Source of the DNA: Acerihabitans sp015654925
Lineage (GTDB): Bacteria; Pseudomonadota; Gammaproteobacteria; Enterobacterales; Enterobacteriaceae
Length of the DNA: 64,000 nt
Assembly: GCF_047324175.1 (NCBI RefSeq)
Contig: NZ_CP178732.1
Coordinates: forward strand, 4,898,001 to 4,962,000
Direction: 5' to 3'
Part shown: one piece after another, positions 25,452 to 34,498 of the stretch
How positions within the stretch are numbered: position 1 is the first letter of the stretch
Layout: every line of letters begins with the position of its first letter
Program-made: the position numbers and the translations under genes
The notes under the pieces: generated by a model
What the model was told of the DNA's origin: nothing
Database searches by the model: none
What the model saw: the letters and a program-made list of their open reading frames with translations, nothing else

Positions 25452-26324
25452 TCACCCCAGCCGTTGAAGCGCGAGGTCGACAAACCGGCGCAGCTTGGCC
25501 GTCATGCGCCGGTCGGCCAAATGAACGAGAGCCAGTGGCCATGACGGCGTGGCGGTATTGCCCAGCAGCCTGACCAGACGCCCCGCGGCAATGTCAGCGG
25601 CTATTTCGAAATCCGCCAGCAGCGCCACGCCTAAGCCATCTCGCACCGCCGACAGCAAGGCCGATCCATTATCGGCGACGAAGCGGCCCGACACCGGGAC
25701 TGGCGGCAAGCCGGAGAACTGCCAGCGATTGCGCGGAACGCCATCGCGGAACAGGAGGCAATGGTGTTGCGCCAAGTCAGCTGGAGTTAGCGGCACGCCA
25801 TGCTTCGCCAGATAGTCGGGCGATGCGCAAACCTGCCGATAACAAGGGCGCAGTGGGCGGGCAATCAGCCCGCTATCCGGCAGGTCGCCGAATCGGAATG
25901 CGGCCTCCGTGCCCTCCTCGGCCAGGTCTACGACCCTATCGGTTAGCCGTAGGTCAACTTCCACGTCTGGGTAGAGCCTGAGGTAATCGCGAACGAGCGG
26001 CGTCACGACGGTTGTGCCGAACGATACGGCGGCACTTACCCGCAAGCGCCCGGTGGGACGGCTATGCCGCTCGCGCGCCGCATCCTCCGCGGTTTCGACG
26101 CGGGCAAGCACGTCCAGGCAGTCGGCGAGGAAGGCCCGGCCCACCTCCGTCAGGCTTTGCCGGCGGGTAGTACGCTGGATCAGCTTGGTTCCGAGCCGGC
26201 GCTCCAAATCCTGAACGTGATTCGCAACCATGGTAGGGGACAACCCGCATATCCTGGCTGCCGCGCTAAAACTGCCCGCTTCCGCCACGCGGGCAAACAC
26301 AGCCATGCTTTCTAATCGATCCAT
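25452..26324 (-). CDS. LysR-family transcriptional regulator
   Basis: 290 residues from the ATG at 26324, which has AGGAGTG upstream. Winged helix-turn-helix at residues 1-60 (FARVAEAGSFSAAARICGLS), then a periplasmic-binding-like effector domain. It most resembles the PecT/DmlR-like subgroup in which such regulators sit divergent from an oxidoreductase. The divergent gene at 26463 is a short-chain dehydrogenase and is the probable target. The 200 bases after its end (25250-25451) hold no gene. Confidence 0.87.
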   Translation of the reverse strand: MDRLESMAVFARVAEAGSFSAAARICGLSPTMVANHVQDLERRLGTKLIQRTTRRQSLTEVGRAFLADCLDVLARVETAEDAARERHSRPTGRLRVSAAVSFGTTVVTPLVRDYLRLYPDVEVDLRLTDRVVDLAEEGTEAAFRFGDLPDSGLIARPLRPCYRQVCASPDYLAKHGVPLTPADLAQHHCLLFRDGVPRNRWQFSGLPPVPVSGRFVADNGSALLSAVRDGLGVALLADFEIAADIAAGRLVRLLGNTATPSWPLALVHLADRRMTAKLRRFVDLALQRLG

Positions 26325-26462
26325 TTCACACTCCTGGTTGGATATGTTCGCAGTATTAAGCAGATTATCCAAATAAAATTGCTCAATTATAGTGATCCCT
26401 TGGCATCTCGGCGCGGTTGCGCCGATAAATCGGGCGAATAACGCAAAATAAGGAGCAATGAC

Positions 26463-27236
26463 ATGGGCAGGCTTGAACACAAGGTGGCTTTAATAACGGG
26501 CGGCGCGCGCGGGCAAGGCGCGGCGGAGGCGCGCTTATTCGTCCATGAAGGCGCGCGCGTGTTCCTGTGCGACGTGCTGGAGGAGGAAGGCCGCGCACTG
26601 GCCGCAGAGATCGGTACGGGCGCCAGCTTTGCCCGTCTCGACGTTACCGATGCCCGGGCTTGGCGGAGGGTGGTGGGCGAGATCGAGGCACAGGCAGGCC
26701 GGCTCGACATTCTCATTAACAACGCCGGCACCAACGTTCGCCACGCACTCACCGATACGACGCGGGAGGAATGGGATCTCATGCTGAACGTCAATCTGAC
26801 GGGGCAGTTTCTTGGCATACAGGCGTGCGCGCCGCTGATGAAGCGCGGCAGCGGCGGCAGCATTGTCAACCTGGGCTCCACCGCCGGCATCATGGGCCAT
26901 CCGGTCGCTGGCTATTCCACGTCCAAATGGGGAGTGCGCGGTCTGACCAAATCGGCGGCGATCGAGCTTGCGCCCGCCAACATCCGCGTCAACGCGCTCC
27001 ATCCCGGCGTAGTAGCAACGCCGATGATGGACCCGGCCGGTACGCTATTTCGCGAGTTGGTTGAGCTGACGCCCTTAGGCCGCGCGGGCCGGCCCGAGGA
27101 GATGGCGGAGGTGGCCCTGTTTCTCGCCAGCGACGCCGCCGGCTTCATCACCGGCGTCGATCTCGCCGCCGATGGCGGTTTCAGCGAGCTGGGTACTTAC
27201 GGCGCGGTGTGGAAACATCTTCACGCCGCATCCTGA
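26463..27236 (+). CDS. Short-chain dehydrogenase/reductase
   Basis: 257 residues of the classical SDR family. The NAD(P) loop is TGGARGQGAAEARLF, NNAGT follows near 85-90, and the catalytic Ser-Tyr-Lys set is LGSTAGIMGHPVAGYSTSKW. Asp at the end of the second strand (FLCDVLEEE) suggests NAD preference. C-terminal DGGFSELG is standard. Substrate unknown. AAGGAG 7 bases upstream supports the ATG at 26463. It is divergent from the LysR gene and followed 55 bases later by a small gene, probably an operon. Confidence 0.9.
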   Translation: MGRLEHKVALITGGARGQGAAEARLFVHEGARVFLCDVLEEEGRALAAEIGTGASFARLDVTDARAWRRVVGEIEAQAGRLDILINNAGTNVRHALTDTTREEWDLMLNVNLTGQFLGIQACAPLMKRGSGGSIVNLGSTAGIMGHPVAGYSTSKWGVRGLTKSAAIELAPANIRVNALHPGVVATPMMDPAGTLFRELVELTPLGRAGRPEEMAEVALFLASDAAGFITGVDLAADGGFSELGTYGAVWKHLHAAS

Positions 27237-27291
27237 CGCGCCGGATGGCGTGTTCCATTTCCGGGACTATCGACACATAGAGGATCGTCAA

Positions 27292-27609
27292 ATGGCTACT
27301 TACCACCTGCGCCGTTACTTTCTGGCGTCCGAAAACGCCGCCATCGCTTACCTGGCGATCTGGCGCGCCCACGTCGCCAGCCTTGGCGTATCGGGTATCG
27401 CCACCGAGGGCTTTTTCACAGTTGCGGAGAATGCCCGCGAAGTGGTGGCTCTGCTCCGCTTCGCTGAAGGCACCGACCCCGAACAGGCTATCCGTGCCTA
27501 CATGGCGAGTCCAGGCTTCGCGCAGGACATGGCCGGCTTCGACATGTCGCAGATCGTGCGGGTCGAGGTCCAGACCCTCTCGCCAGGCGCCGGTTCGCCC
27601 CTCGGCTGA
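27292..27609 (+). CDS. Small protein of unknown function
   Basis: 105 residues (MATYHLRRYFLASENAAIAY) with the look of a compact alpha/beta barrel of the dimeric ferredoxin-like type: two strand-helix-strand halves ending in VRVEVQTLSPG. No family is certain. ATG at 27292 has GAGG 9 bases upstream. Its place behind the dehydrogenase suggests a helper or a second enzyme of the same pathway. Confidence 0.6.
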   Translation: MATYHLRRYFLASENAAIAYLAIWRAHVASLGVSGIATEGFFTVAENAREVVALLRFAEGTDPEQAIRAYMASPGFAQDMAGFDMSQIVRVEVQTLSPGAGSPLG

Positions 27610-27756
27610 ACGCAGCCCCGTTGCCGGGGCTTATTTAATACCTGTGGAAACTCAGCCGGCACCCGGCCTCTTTTAGCCGACTGCATCTGTCGTTGACCTT
27701 GGTTTTTAATTACGAAACGCATATGATGCATATATGAATCACATACGGAGATAATT

Positions 27757-27969
27757 ATGGGTCTGGTCAATATTGATGATGATTTGCACGATCAGGTACG
27801 CAGAGCCACCAATGTATCATTACGTTCAATCAATGCTCAGGCCGCCTACTGGATCAAGGTAGGGATGTTATGCGAGACCAATCCTACGCTTAGTTTCAAT
27901 GAGATCATGAAGCGTGAGTTGAGTAGTGCAGGTGTTTCTGCCGAGCCGCTGGCGGTGAGTGGGTCATGA
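27757..27969 (+). CDS. ParD-like antitoxin-family protein
   Basis: 70 residues of the ParD-like family (VNIDDDLHDQVRRATNVSLR, INAQAAYWIKVGMLCE), a small ribbon-helix-helix DNA-binding protein. CGGAG lies 8 bases before the ATG. Its last codons overlap the start of the methionine aminopeptidase gene by four bases (ATGA), so the two are translated together. ParD relatives usually partner a ParE toxin, but here the partner is an aminopeptidase. A TATA-rich promoter lies at about 27716-27740. Confidence 0.8.
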   Translation: MGLVNIDDDLHDQVRRATNVSLRSINAQAAYWIKVGMLCETNPTLSFNEIMKRELSSAGVSAEPLAVSGS

Positions 27970-28742
27970 CCAAGCAACCTCGGGAACTGGCGTTGCTGGC
28001 CGAATCAGGACGACTATTGGCCTGCGTGTTTGGAATGCTTGACCAAATCCCGCTCCGCGGTATGTCGACCTTGGAAATAGACCACGCCGTAGAGCAATTT
28101 ATTGTTAAAAACCTCCAGGCACGGCCAGCCAGCAAGGGGCAATATGGCTATGGGTTCGTATTGAACTCCTCCATAAATGATGTGGTCTGCCACGGCGTCC
28201 CATCCCAATCAGATGTACTGCGCGATGGCGACATCGTTAATTTCGACATTACGCTTGAAAAGAACGGTTATATTGCCGATTCCAGTAAAACCTATCTTGT
28301 TGGCGAGGTTGATCTGAGTGCCCGAAGACTGGTACGGACTACGTATGAGGCGCTGTGGAAAGGCATCCAGACGGTTCGTCCAGGCGCGCAGTTGGGTGAT
28401 ATAGGTTGGGCAATCGAACGTCATGCAAAGCGAGGCGGTTATTCTATTGTGCGTGAATTTTGTGGTCATGGCATCGGTCGCGAGATGCATGAGGAGCCGC
28501 AGATTTTGCATTATGGCAAGCGGGGAACCGGCCTCGTCCTGCGTGAAGGTATGGTTTTCACTATCGAACCGATGCTGAATCAAGGCGGACGCAGCGTAAA
28601 AACGGGGGCTGGCGGATGGGCCGTGATGACGAGAGACGGGTCGCTCTCCGTACAGTTTGAACATACCGTTGCGGTCACAGCCTCCGGCGTCTCGGTGCTG
28701 ACCTTACGTCCCGATGAAATTGACATGATTAACCGGCTTTAA
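27966..28742 (+). CDS. Type I methionine aminopeptidase paralogue
   Basis: 258 residues. The metal and catalytic residues of MetAP are all there: His76 (VCHGVP), Asp94 (NFDIT), Asp105 (IADSSK), His168 (GHGIGREMHEEP), His175, Glu201 (TIEPM) and Glu232 (FEHTV). It therefore probably removes N-terminal Met in the cytoplasm. It is not in the usual map-rpsB context, so it is an additional copy. The overlap with the ParD-like gene suggests control by that protein and perhaps a role akin to a toxin-antitoxin pair. Confidence 0.88.
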   Translation: MTKQPRELALLAESGRLLACVFGMLDQIPLRGMSTLEIDHAVEQFIVKNLQARPASKGQYGYGFVLNSSINDVVCHGVPSQSDVLRDGDIVNFDITLEKNGYIADSSKTYLVGEVDLSARRLVRTTYEALWKGIQTVRPGAQLGDIGWAIERHAKRGGYSIVREFCGHGIGREMHEEPQILHYGKRGTGLVLREGMVFTIEPMLNQGGRSVKTGAGGWAVMTRDGSLSVQFEHTVAVTASGVSVLTLRPDEIDMINRL

Positions 28743-28907
28743 TCGCCGTATTGAGCGGAGCAGACGAAATCGACGCCATCCTTGCCCGTACATCCTTACC
28801 CATATCTATAAGAATACGAGCGCCGCAACTGGATACGTCCGGGTCGGCGCGGGAAGATGGACTTTCTTCGCGCCCGGGCAGCGACCTCTAGCCAAACCGC
28901 ATATAAA

Positions 28908-28929
28908 AAACCAGCCTGAAGGCTGGTTT
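28908..28929 (-). terminator. Terminator of the rhodanese gene
   Basis: Hairpin AAACCAGCC-TGAA-GGCTGGTTT with A bases on its left, which read as a U-tract on the minus strand. It sits 40 bases after the rhodanese stop. The same hairpin with one changed base lies at 4816. Confidence 0.75.
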
Positions 28930-28969
28930 CCCGCGTTAAGAGGCGGGGTCGCCAGCTCGTTAACCGAGA

Positions 28970-29368
28970 CTATTCGCCGCTCGCGAAGGCAAAACCCTCA
29001 TCTTCCCAGCCCGTGATGCCGCCGATCATCACTTTGACCGGCCGGCCGAGTTCCGCCAGCTTCAACGCCCCACGCTCGGCGCCGTTACAGTGCGGACCGG
29101 CGCAATACACCACAAACAGCGTATCCGTCGGCCATTGCGCCATCCGCTGCTCGGTAATATACCGATGCGGCAGATGCAGCGCCCCGGGAATATGCCGCCG
29201 CTTGAACGCTTCCGGCTGGCCGATCACCTGCAACAGCACGAAATCCATCTCATCGGCCGCCATGGAGGCATGCACATCGGCGCAGTCGGTTTCCAGCGTC
29301 AGGCGCTTGGCAAAATAGGCGCGCGCGTCTTGCGGCGAAGCAGATTTAATTTCAGATACATAGCTCAT
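28970..29368 (-). CDS. Rhodanese-domain protein
   Basis: 132 residues, single rhodanese domain. The active-site Cys89 lies in VVYCAGPHCNGAERGALKL, and PEAFKRRHIPGALHLPH is the typical second motif. Rhodaneses move sulfane sulfur to acceptors in the cytoplasm. The loop is longer than the six-residue loop of thiosulfate rhodaneses, so the true substrate is open. It is divergent from ftrA, an arrangement also known in other enterobacteria, which suggests FtrA controls it. Confidence 0.85.
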   Translation of the reverse strand: MSYVSEIKSASPQDARAYFAKRLTLETDCADVHASMAADEMDFVLLQVIGQPEAFKRRHIPGALHLPHRYITEQRMAQWPTDTLFVVYCAGPHCNGAERGALKLAELGRPVKVMIGGITGWEDEGFAFASGE

Positions 29369-29454
29369 TTTATTCTCCTCTGGGTTAGGTCTTATAGTAA
29401 GCCGGCGTCACCTTTTGCTGGAAGATGGCAGCAATGCCATATAACATCTGAATC

Positions 29455-30447
29455 ATGCCAAAATCATCCCTCGATAATCTCTCCGTCGTCGCGCTGGCCT
29501 ACGACGGTCTTTGCACTTTCGAATTCAGCATTGCCGTTGAAGTGTTCGGCCTGCGCCGGCCGGAGATGGGCGATAACTGGTATCGGTTTGCGGTTGCCAG
29601 CGCCGATCCCGGCGAGCTGCGCGCGGCCGGCGGCATCCGCGTCCTGGTGGATGGGGGGCTGGAATTGCTGGCACAGGCCGGCACGATAATCATCCCCGGC
29701 TGGACCAGCATCGACCGGCCGGCCCCCGATAACCTGATCGTAGCGCTACGAACGGCCCATGCGCGCGGCGCGCGGATACTCTCCATCTGTTCCGGCGCCT
29801 TTATCCTCGCCCAGGCCGGACTGTTGCAGGGCGGCCGCGCCACCACCCATTGGCGCTACAGCGAAATACTGGCTGCGCGCTACCCGGATATCAGCGTAGC
29901 GGCCGACGTGCTGTATATCGATAGCGGCCAGGTACTGACCGCCGCCGGCAGCGCGGCCGGCATCGATCTGTGCCTTCATTTGGTTCGCCGCGACTTCGGC
30001 GCGGCCAAGGCCAACATGGTGGCCCGCCGGCTAGTAATCCCGCCGCATCGCGACGGCGGCCAGGCGCAGTTCGTCGAACGGGCGGTGCCGAGTCATTACG
30101 AGAGCGCCAGGCTCGGACCGCTGCTGGATCGTCTGCGCCGGGACCTGCCCGCCCAGGCACCCATCGCCGCGCTGGCCCGGTCCGCCGGCATGAGCACCCG
30201 CACTTTTCTACGCCGTTTCAAGGATGCCACCGGCACCACCCCGGCGCGTTGGCTGATGGCCGAACGGCTGAGTAAAGCGCGCGGCCTGTTGGAAGAGAGC
30301 AGCCTGACCATCATGCGCATCGCCGAGGTAGCCGGTTTCGGCAGCGCCGCCAACTTCCGACTCTACTTTCGCCGCCAGTACGCCACCACACCGGCGCAAT
30401 ATCGCGCTCGTTTTAGCCAAAGGGAACCGGAGGCACCGATCGCGTAA
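29455..30447 (+). CDS. ftrA: GlxA-type AraC-family regulator FtrA
   Basis: 330 residues. The N-terminal part is a DJ-1/PfpI-like domain (VVALAYDGLCTFEFSIA, LSICSGAFILAQAGLL with Cys at the nucleophile position). The C-terminal 100 residues are an AraC DNA-binding domain with two helix-turn-helices (ALARSAGMSTRTFLRRFK and IAEVAGFGSAANFRLYFRR). This is the GlxA/FtrA layout. The divergent rhodanese gene is the likely target; 86 bases separate the starts. The effector is unknown. Confidence 0.85.
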   Translation: MPKSSLDNLSVVALAYDGLCTFEFSIAVEVFGLRRPEMGDNWYRFAVASADPGELRAAGGIRVLVDGGLELLAQAGTIIIPGWTSIDRPAPDNLIVALRTAHARGARILSICSGAFILAQAGLLQGGRATTHWRYSEILAARYPDISVAADVLYIDSGQVLTAAGSAAGIDLCLHLVRRDFGAAKANMVARRLVIPPHRDGGQAQFVERAVPSHYESARLGPLLDRLRRDLPAQAPIAALARSAGMSTRTFLRRFKDATGTTPARWLMAERLSKARGLLEESSLTIMRIAEVAGFGSAANFRLYFRRQYATTPAQYRARFSQREPEAPIA

Positions 30448-30572
30448 AAGATACTTTGCCGATGAAACGCGGCGACCAGCCTGAGGAGGTCGCCCAGGCA
30501 ATAGCGCGGCTGTTGTCCGATGAGGCGTCATATGTCACGGGTAGCTTTATCGATCTGGCGGGTGGGAAGTAG
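30448..30572 (+). pseudogene. C-terminal fragment of a short-chain dehydrogenase
   Basis: The frame ending at 30572 reads GDQPEEVAQAIARLLSDEAS, then YVTGSFIDLAGGK. This is the standard C-terminus of an SDR enzyme. The first 200 residues are missing, and the fragment directly follows the ftrA stop. Confidence 0.7.
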
Positions 30573-30593
30573 CGTTTTCGCCTAGTTAACAAA

Positions 30594-30830
30594 TTATTTA
30601 GTGGCGCATGACGAGAGCCGGCTTACCCGCATCCGCTGCCGATTGGCCAGCGCCAGCGCGATCGCCAACAGCGATAATACGATGATTATCACCCCGTAAA
30701 TCTGCACCGATGGCCTGATAACGGTTAACATTACTCTAAAGAACGGCTTACCGTTATTCCCGCGCCAGACCGAATACAGCACGCCCAGGATATTACTTAG
30801 GGCAATCTGATACCCGCCGGCCGGTTGGCT
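30594..30830 (-). pseudogene. Membrane-protein C-terminal remnant
   Basis: The minus strand encodes NILGVLYSVWRGNNGKPFF and then a hydrophobic helix (IYGVIIIVLSLLAIALALA) ending NRQRMRV. It looks like the last part of an inner-membrane protein of unknown family. The upstream part of the frame runs antiparallel to the hydrolase remnant and is not real. Confidence 0.35.
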
Positions 30831-30840
30831 GGAAAAAGCG

Positions 30841-31113
30841 GTGGGTACGGAACCTGACGGCGAACTGCGGGCCAGGCAGTCGCTGCGGGCCAATAATGGC
30901 CCGATTGAGGATATCCGCGCCTACCGATCGGCCGGCAAGCCGTTTTACGACCCGGCGGATATCCGCGTACCGGTGCTGCTGGTACACGGCGAATGGGATA
31001 TTGATGCGCCGATTGCCCTGGCGCAGGCCTGGTTCTTGCGGTCCACCGGCGCACCGGTCAAACGTTGGGTGGAAATTGGCGAAGCCACGTATATGGCCGA
31101 AGATCCGTCTTGA
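30841..31113 (+). pseudogene. Alpha/beta hydrolase C-terminal remnant
   Basis: RVPVLLVHGEWDIDAPIALA and VKRWVEIGEATYM match the last third of alpha/beta hydrolases: the acid strand with Asp, and the place where the His follows (here Tyr instead of His). The nucleophile half is gone and the end is cut by a stop. It is the third gene remnant in a row within 700 bases. Confidence 0.6.
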
Positions 31114-31179
31114 TTAAATAAATCGCGGTAAGCGCTTGCACACTTACCGCGCGATGGTTCACCCCGCAGGTTAGGCCAG

Positions 31180-33075
31180 TCAGATTTTAAATCCCGCCAC
31201 CACGGTTTCCAACTGAACGGTCTGATCCTGCATCGCCTGGGCCGAGGCCGATAGCTGCTCCACCAGCGCGGCGTTTTGCTGCGTGGTGTTATCCAACTGG
31301 GCGATGGCCACATTGACCTGTTCGATGCCGAGGCTTTGCTCCTGGCTGGAGGACATGATCTCATTCATTAATGTCGCCACGTTATTCACGCCGGCCATGA
31401 CCTCATCCATGGTGTTTCCCGCCGTGGATACCAACCGGCTGCCGGTGGCGATATTGGCCACCGAATCTTCGATCAGCTTTTTAATTTCCCTGGCCGAGGT
31501 GGCCGAACGCTGCGCCAGGTTGCGCACTTCGGAGGCCACCACCGCGAATCCCCTGCCCTGTTCGCCGGCGCGCGCGGCTTCCACCGCGGCGTTCAGCGCC
31601 AGAATATTGGTCTGGAAGGCGATGCCGTCGATCACGCTGATAATATCGACGATTTTATGGGAGGAACGGGTAATGGACCCCATGGTCTCCACCACGTTTT
31701 TGACCACCGCCGATCCTTTCCGGGCCACCGCGGAGGCGTCGCGCGCCAGATGATTCGCCCCTTCCGCGTTTTTGGTGTTCTGTTTCACCGTGCTGGTCAG
31801 CTGCTCCATGGACGCGGCGGTTTCTTCTATGGAACTGGCCTGCTCTTCGGTGCGGGCGGATAAATCCAGATTACCGCTGGCGATCTGGCGGGACGCCGAC
31901 GCAATCGCCAGGCTGCTGTCGCCCACTTGCCGGAGGATGGTTTGCAAAAATTGCAGAAATTCATTGAAGCTGTGATTGATTTGATTGAATTCCGGGCTGC
32001 TGCTTTGCGGCAGGCGCTGGGTTAAATCCGCGCCGCCGGCGGAAAGCTGGCTGATATTTTTATTCAGCGCCGCGAGCCGGCGCATAAAGATTTTAATCGC
32101 CGCGATCAACACGACCAGCAGCAGCAGCACCAGCGGTATTTGCACCATGCCCAGGCTGGCCAGAATGCCATGCGTGCGGGTCAGCAACTGGCTGGTGGGC
32201 ATATCGGTGGCGATAAACCATGGCCCGGTGATATTACTCATAAATAAGGTATGCGACGTGCCGTCATGGTCGTAGTCGGTAACCAAACTCGGGCTGTCTT
32301 TGATGCGATCGAGACTTTTGCGGATTTGCAGCGCCAGCGGCGACTGCTCGCCCAGGGAGGCCAGTTTTGGCAATTTATCGTTGCCGGCATGGCTGGTGCC
32401 GACGATGGTCCCATCCTGTTCAACGATATAAATGGTGCCGTGCACTTTGTTTTCCATCGCCGTCACCAACTGGTTGAAAAAGCCCAGCGTAATGTCGATG
32501 GTGGCGACGCCCCACTGCTTATCGCCCTTATAGATGGGCATGGCGCAGTTGGTGCGCGGTTCGGTGCTGGCATCATCAAAATAGGCCGGAGCCCATGCGC
32601 ACCGGCCTTTTTCGCCCTTGGAGGCGGCCAGATACCATGACTGATCGAAATAATTATCGGACTCGGCGCTGTTCCAGAACGTATTGACCGTCAATTGATT
32701 GGACTTGTCGCGGGCAAAAAAGGTACTGAACTTCACTTTGGCGGGATCGCGCTGGTTCGGCAACGGCCAGATGCCGCCGCCAAAGACGGCGCTGTCGCCA
32801 TATTGATCCACCAGGGCGGGCAACAGCCGGTCTATGGCGTCGCTGTCCATCTGCGCCACGGTCTGGGTAATGCTGCGCACTTGGGATTCCACCTTGATCA
32901 GGCGATCGTTGATCGCCACGGCGACATCGGCGACCTGGTTGGCGACCATGGCGCTTTCGGTCTGTCTCAGTTTGGGCGCGACGGAGATTTGGATGACCAC
33001 CACGGTGACCGCGACCAGCGCAATAAAAAACAAGCTGATCAAAGCGATAAAGCGGGATTGAGTTGTTTTTAACAT
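31180..33075 (-). CDS. Methyl-accepting chemotaxis protein with dCache-like sensor
   Basis: 631 residues: a membrane helix at about 9-31, a 280-residue periplasmic domain with PDC/Cache traits (YFDQSWYLAASKGEKGRCAW, WGVATIDITLGFF), a second helix near 300-325, a HAMP region and the signalling hairpin with tip IAFQTNILALNAAVEAARAG. It lacks a C-terminal NWETF-type CheR tether. It flanks the phosphonate operon on one side, with another chemoreceptor on the other side at 44903. Its ligand is unknown. The 230 bases up to the acetyltransferase gene hold nothing clear. Confidence 0.9.
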   Translation of the reverse strand: MLKTTQSRFIALISLFFIALVAVTVVVIQISVAPKLRQTESAMVANQVADVAVAINDRLIKVESQVRSITQTVAQMDSDAIDRLLPALVDQYGDSAVFGGGIWPLPNQRDPAKVKFSTFFARDKSNQLTVNTFWNSAESDNYFDQSWYLAASKGEKGRCAWAPAYFDDASTEPRTNCAMPIYKGDKQWGVATIDITLGFFNQLVTAMENKVHGTIYIVEQDGTIVGTSHAGNDKLPKLASLGEQSPLALQIRKSLDRIKDSPSLVTDYDHDGTSHTLFMSNITGPWFIATDMPTSQLLTRTHGILASLGMVQIPLVLLLLVVLIAAIKIFMRRLAALNKNISQLSAGGADLTQRLPQSSSPEFNQINHSFNEFLQFLQTILRQVGDSSLAIASASRQIASGNLDLSARTEEQASSIEETAASMEQLTSTVKQNTKNAEGANHLARDASAVARKGSAVVKNVVETMGSITRSSHKIVDIISVIDGIAFQTNILALNAAVEAARAGEQGRGFAVVASEVRNLAQRSATSAREIKKLIEDSVANIATGSRLVSTAGNTMDEVMAGVNNVATLMNEIMSSSQEQSLGIEQVNVAIAQLDNTTQQNAALVEQLSASAQAMQDQTVQLETVVAGFKI

Positions 33076-33314
33076 ATCAGGGTACCCACAGACTAAGCAG
33101 CGAGATCGCTGCCTAACTAATAACGGCGTTTTCTGATATTTCTTTATATATAACTAGTGAATATCACTTTCCAAGCGATCGTTAATTAAACCCGGCAGAA
33201 TATTATGCCAATGAAACTTTTTCGTATTCAATAACCGATACGGCGGGGATGATCCCGCCGCCACGGCGCTTCCCGCGGCTGCCGCCCGGCCCGCGCGCGC
33301 CGAGAAAGACGCAA

Positions 33315-33920
33315 TCAGGGTAAATAGCGTTCGGCAAAGCTTTCGATATCGCGAAATGCCCCCATACGTTCTTGCAGGGTCCGATGATCCCAATGCCACC
33401 ATTGGCTGCGCTCGATTCGTTCGATCAGCGCGTCGGGAAAACGCTGGCCGATGGGTTTGGCCGCGACCCCGGCGACGATGGTATAGGGCGCCACATCCTT
33501 GGTCACCACCGCCGCGCTGCCAATCGCCGCGCCGTTGCCGATGGTCACTCCAGGCATAATCACCGCGTTATGGCCGATCCAGACGTCGTGGCCGATGGTC
33601 ACGTGCTGCTCGCGCCGCCAGTCGAAAAACGCCAAGTCATCCTCCCCCAGATCATATTCGGAACCACGGTAGGTAAAATGATGCTGGGCGATACGCTGAT
33701 AAGTGGGGTGATTGCCGGGATTGACCCGCACATACGTGGCGATGGAAACGAATTTGCCGATGGTGGCGTAATAAATCTGGTTATGTCCGGCGGTATAGGA
33801 ATAATCGCCGAAGTCGACCTCTTCTAAAATGGCGTCATCGGCCAAATGCACGTATTGGCCAAGACGGGTGTGGTTTAAGATCACGTTATTGCCGATTTTG
33901 GGTTGCGCTGCGTTGGTCAT
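33315..33920 (-). CDS. Left-handed beta-helix acetyltransferase of the phn operon
   Basis: 201 residues from the ATG at 33920, which overlaps the phnN stop (ATGA). Hexapeptide repeats and the xenobiotic acetyltransferase signature are clear (VTIGHDVWIGHNAVIMPGVT, GNGAAIGSAAVVTKDV). Such proteins at the end of phn operons have been annotated as phosphonate-related acetyltransferases and may replace PhnO, which protects aminoalkylphosphonates by acetylation. PhnO itself is a GNAT enzyme and is absent here, as is phnP. The exact acceptor is not known. Confidence 0.8.
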   Translation of the reverse strand: MTNAAQPKIGNNVILNHTRLGQYVHLADDAILEEVDFGDYSYTAGHNQIYYATIGKFVSIATYVRVNPGNHPTYQRIAQHHFTYRGSEYDLGEDDLAFFDWRREQHVTIGHDVWIGHNAVIMPGVTIGNGAAIGSAAVVTKDVAPYTIVAGVAAKPIGQRFPDALIERIERSQWWHWDHRTLQERMGAFRDIESFAERYLP

Positions 33921-34498
33921 GATTGGGAGTCCCGTGGGTGTGATGCGGGCAGGGTTGCCGGCGGCGGCAACAGGGCCAGCATCGTTTTGAGCGTATCGGC
34001 CAGCGGGCCGTCGTTGTTGAGAATAAGACAATCCAAGGGCAAGTCTTGTTGGTACTCCCGCGCGCGGGCCAGGCGCCCTTCGATTTCACCGGCGGTTTCC
34101 CTGCCGCGCTGGCGCAGCCGCTGGTTAAGCACCCCCGGCGCCACGGCCAGGCATAACGGCATCAGTTGTTCCCCATACCGCCGCCGCGCCTGGGCCAGGT
34201 GCGCGCGCGAACCGTTGACAATCACGTCCACGCCGCGCAGCAGCCAGAGATCGATTTCAATACCCAGCGCGTAGCGCAGCTGATGCGCCTGCCAGTCGAG
34301 GGCGAACAGCCCCCGCTCGCGCCGGTGGGTAAACACGGCGTCGCTCAGCTCGATGTGATTTTCCCCGCCGGCGCCCGCCGCCCGGGTAATATAGCGATGC
34401 GCCACGGTCAGCGGTTGTTCCGGCAGGCGTTGCAGCGCCGCCAGCAGGCTGTCCTTGCCCGAGCCGGACGGTCCCATCAGATAAATTAAGCGCCCCAT
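33917..34498 (-). CDS. phnN: Ribose 1,5-bisphosphokinase PhnN
   Basis: 193 residues from the ATG at 34498, overlapping the phnM stop (TGATG). Guanylate-kinase-like P-loop GPSGSGKDSLL near the start and RYITRAAGAGGENHIELSD as the substrate region. PhnN makes 5-phosphoribosyl 1-diphosphate from ribose 1,5-bisphosphate, the last step of C-P lyase phosphate recovery. Confidence 0.92.
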   Translation of the reverse strand: MGRLIYLMGPSGSGKDSLLAALQRLPEQPLTVAHRYITRAAGAGGENHIELSDAVFTHRRERGLFALDWQAHQLRYALGIEIDLWLLRGVDVIVNGSRAHLAQARRRYGEQLMPLCLAVAPGVLNQRLRQRGRETAGEIEGRLARAREYQQDLPLDCLILNNDGPLADTLKTMLALLPPPATLPASHPRDSQS

